Shown here piece by piece: positions 62,372 to 64,000 of a stretch of 64,000 bases of DNA. The stretch is from Salinicola halophilus (GTDB lineage: Bacteria; Pseudomonadota; Gammaproteobacteria; Pseudomonadales; Halomonadaceae): NCBI RefSeq assembly GCF_003206155.1, contig NZ_PZJV01000006.1:465925-529924 (forward strand), in the 5' to 3' direction. The translations under genes were made by a program, and so were the position numbers. The notes beneath the pieces are model-generated. The model saw only the letters and a list, made by a program, of their open reading frames with translations. It ran no database searches and was not told the DNA's origin. Position 1 is the first letter of the stretch. The number at the start of each line of letters is the position of its first letter.

Positions 62372-64000
62372 ATGACCAGCCTGAGAACGAAGGAGAACCC
62401 CGAGCGGATCGACGGGTTCGCACCGCTCAAGGACTACGCGGCGATCGGCGAGGGACGCTCGGTGGCGATGGTGGCGCTGGACGGCTCCATCGACTGGTGG
62501 TGCGTGCCGTCGATGGACTCCCCGCCGCTGTTCGACCGCCTGCTGGAGCCGGAGGTGGGCGGTTACTTCTCGCTCACCCCGCGCGGCGACTACCGGGTGG
62601 AGCGGCGCTATCTGGAAAACAGCAACGTGCTGCAGACCGATTTCGTCACCGAGTCCGGCCGGGCGCGGGTGACCGAGTCGATCAACAGCACCACCGCCGG
62701 GCGTCAGCCCTGGTGCGAGCTGGCCCGCCGGGTGGAGGGCATCGAGGGCGAGGTGACGTTCGATATCGGCTTTCGCGCCGGCACCCAGAACGAGAAGGTG
62801 AGCCCGTGGCTGCAGGAAACGCCGCAGGGCAACGTCCACAACGTGGGCAACGTCATGGCGATGTTCCGCGGCTCCGAGGACGTCGTCATCGACGAGTACG
62901 CCGACCGCGGGGTGTTCGCGCATCTCGAGACCCATGCCGGCTCGCGCTCGCTGATCGCGCTGCTGGCGGTGGAAGGGGTGCCGCTGGCGGTGCCGCCGAT
63001 CCACAAGATCGACGAGCGCATCGACGTCAGCAACTTCGCCTGGCAGGACTGGGTCGACAAGCTCGACTTCGACGGCCGCTACGCCGAGTGGGTGACGCGC
63101 TCGGCGCTGTCACTCAAGTTTCTGCTCTACTCCCCCAGCGGGGCGATCGCCGCCGCTGCGACCACCTCGCTGCCGGAGCGCATCGGCGGCGAGAAGAACT
63201 ACGACTACCGCTACGCCTGGGTGCGCGACGCCTGTCTGATCATCAAGTCGCTGATTCAGGCGGGCGCCGTCGAGGAGTCCCAGGCGGCGTTCTCCTGGAT
63301 CACTCAAACCATCCGCCGCCACGGTCCGGACATGCGCGCCTGCTACGAGCTGCAGGGCGATCTGATCCCGGCGGAGAGCTATCCGCCGGTGACCGGCTAT
63401 CGCCACTCGCAGCCGGTGCGGGTGGGCAACAACGCTCGCGATCAGGTGCAGCTGAGCATGTACGGCGACATGCTGGCGACGGCGACGCTGTTCATCGAGG
63501 CGGGTCACGTGATCGACATCGACACCGCGCGGCTGCTGGGCGATCTCGCCAATCAGTGCGCCGATCGCTGGCGCATCCGCGACGCGGGTATCTGGGAGCT
63601 GCCGGAGCAGAACCACTACGTTCACTCCAAGATGGCCTGCTGGGTGGCACTGACCCACGCGGTGAAGCTTGCCGAGGCGGGGCACATCGAGCCGACCTGG
63701 AAGCAGCGCTGGGCGCGGGAGCGCGAGCGTATCCGCGACTGGATCGAGGAGCACGGCTGGTCGGAGGCCCGCGGGGCCTACGTCTTCCACGAGGGCACCG
63801 AGGGGCTCGACGCCGCCATGTGCCTGACCCACCGCTACGGTGCCGAGGTCAATCGTGAGCGCATGCTCGCCACCTACCGCGCGATTCGCGAAGAGCTCGG
63901 CCGTGGTGCGCTGTTCTATCGCTACTCCGGCGCCAGCGAAGAGGAGGGCGCCTTCGTCGCCTGCTCCTACTGGATGGTGGAGGCGCTTTCCGCCCTCGGC
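62372..64000 (+). CDS. GH15 family glycosidase (trehalase/glucoamylase-like), 3' end beyond window
   Basis: The first 543 codons are seen; the frame runs off the end. N-terminal domain: GFAPLKDYAAIGEGRSVAMVALDGSIDWWCVPSMDSPPLFDRLLEP, then the (alpha/alpha)6 catalytic barrel with GGEKNYDYRYAWVRDACL and WELPEQNHYVHSKMACWVAL. The subgroup contains bacterial trehalases and glucoamylases; trehalase fits an osmoadapting halophile. ATG 62372 is the first in frame, after AGGAACGACGA. The second catalytic Glu is within the visible part but I cannot name it with certainty. Confidence 0.9.
   Translation, partial: MTSLRTKENPERIDGFAPLKDYAAIGEGRSVAMVALDGSIDWWCVPSMDSPPLFDRLLEPEVGGYFSLTPRGDYRVERRYLENSNVLQTDFVTESGRARVTESINSTTAGRQPWCELARRVEGIEGEVTFDIGFRAGTQNEKVSPWLQETPQGNVHNVGNVMAMFRGSEDVVIDEYADRGVFAHLETHAGSRSLIALLAVEGVPLAVPPIHKIDERIDVSNFAWQDWVDKLDFDGRYAEWVTRSALSLKFLLYSPSGAIAAAATTSLPERIGGEKNYDYRYAWVRDACLIIKSLIQAGAVEESQAAFSWITQTIRRHGPDMRACYELQGDLIPAESYPPVTGYRHSQPVRVGNNARDQVQLSMYGDMLATATLFIEAGHVIDIDTARLLGDLANQCADRWRIRDAGIWELPEQNHYVHSKMACWVALTHAVKLAEAGHIEPTWKQRWARERERIRDWIEEHGWSEARGAYVFHEGTEGLDAAMCLTHRYGAEVNRERMLATYRAIREELGRGALFYRYSGASEEEGAFVACSYWMVEALSALG

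Overview
The window looks like chromosome from a high-GC, moderately halophilic gammaproteobacterium. Halomonadaceae (Salinicola, Halomonas or Kushneria-like) is my best guess. It rests on gene content (Rep helicase, CysE, LamB/MalM, tripartite tricarboxylate transporter, a giant cyclic glucan synthase) and on codon style, not on any marker gene.

Region 1 (1-5702) is ordinary chromosome: a GNAT acetyltransferase, a free-standing STN-domain secreted protein, Rep helicase, serine acetyltransferase (cysE), hydroxyethylthiazole kinase (thiM) coupled to a small cytochrome c, and a tRNA-Arg(CCG).

Region 2 (about 5703-21035) is a 15.3-kb P4-like integrative element inserted in the 3' end of the tRNA-Arg. 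It is bounded by an exact 20-bp repeat (5683-5702 and 21016-21035), and the tRNA's own terminator now lies beyond the right end. Its core is a P4-family integrase, an Ogr/Delta zinc finger, an AlpA regulator, a structured leader resembling P4/P1 C4 immunity RNA, a tightly coupled replication operon (small ORFs, TOPRIM primase, DUF927 helicase, coiled-coil protein) and an iteron-rich candidate origin. The cargo is a DRT-type reverse transcriptase directly after the integrase, a fluoroacetate-dehalogenase-like hydrolase, a CDF metal exporter with a divergent ZntR/CadR-type regulator, a HEPN-like protein, an ApeA anti-phage HEPN protein and a GNAT. The defence genes are clearly richer in AT than their surroundings.

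Region 3 (21036-28400) holds small and hypothetical genes, a decayed fusion of a second CDF/merR metal cassette, a racemase homologue with both catalytic cysteines replaced by serine, and two structured intergenic RNAs. The first (about 24160-24345) shows AGGA/GGGA loops on perfect stems and a terminator, as in CsrB/RsmZ-type RNAs that titrate CsrA/RsmA.

Region 4 (28400-50060) is metabolic chromosome: an S1-domain protein, malM and lamB, a C-rich/G-poor (minus strand) rut-like tract, pepE, an SDR oxidoreductase, an AGE/YihS-type sugar isomerase, a Fur-boxed TonB-dependent siderophore receptor, a LacI regulator with palindromic operators controlling a tctCBA + enolase-superfamily + phosphodiesterase operon, bioB, a GGDEF diguanylate cyclase, a GNAT and a DMT exporter.

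Region 5 (50210-64000) carries a 3036-residue cyclic beta-1,2-glucan synthase (NdvB/ChvB family) with an unusual pentapeptide repeat, a quinone oxidoreductase with a divergent LysR regulator, a DedA/YqaA-like membrane protein and a GH15 glycosidase running off the end of the window.
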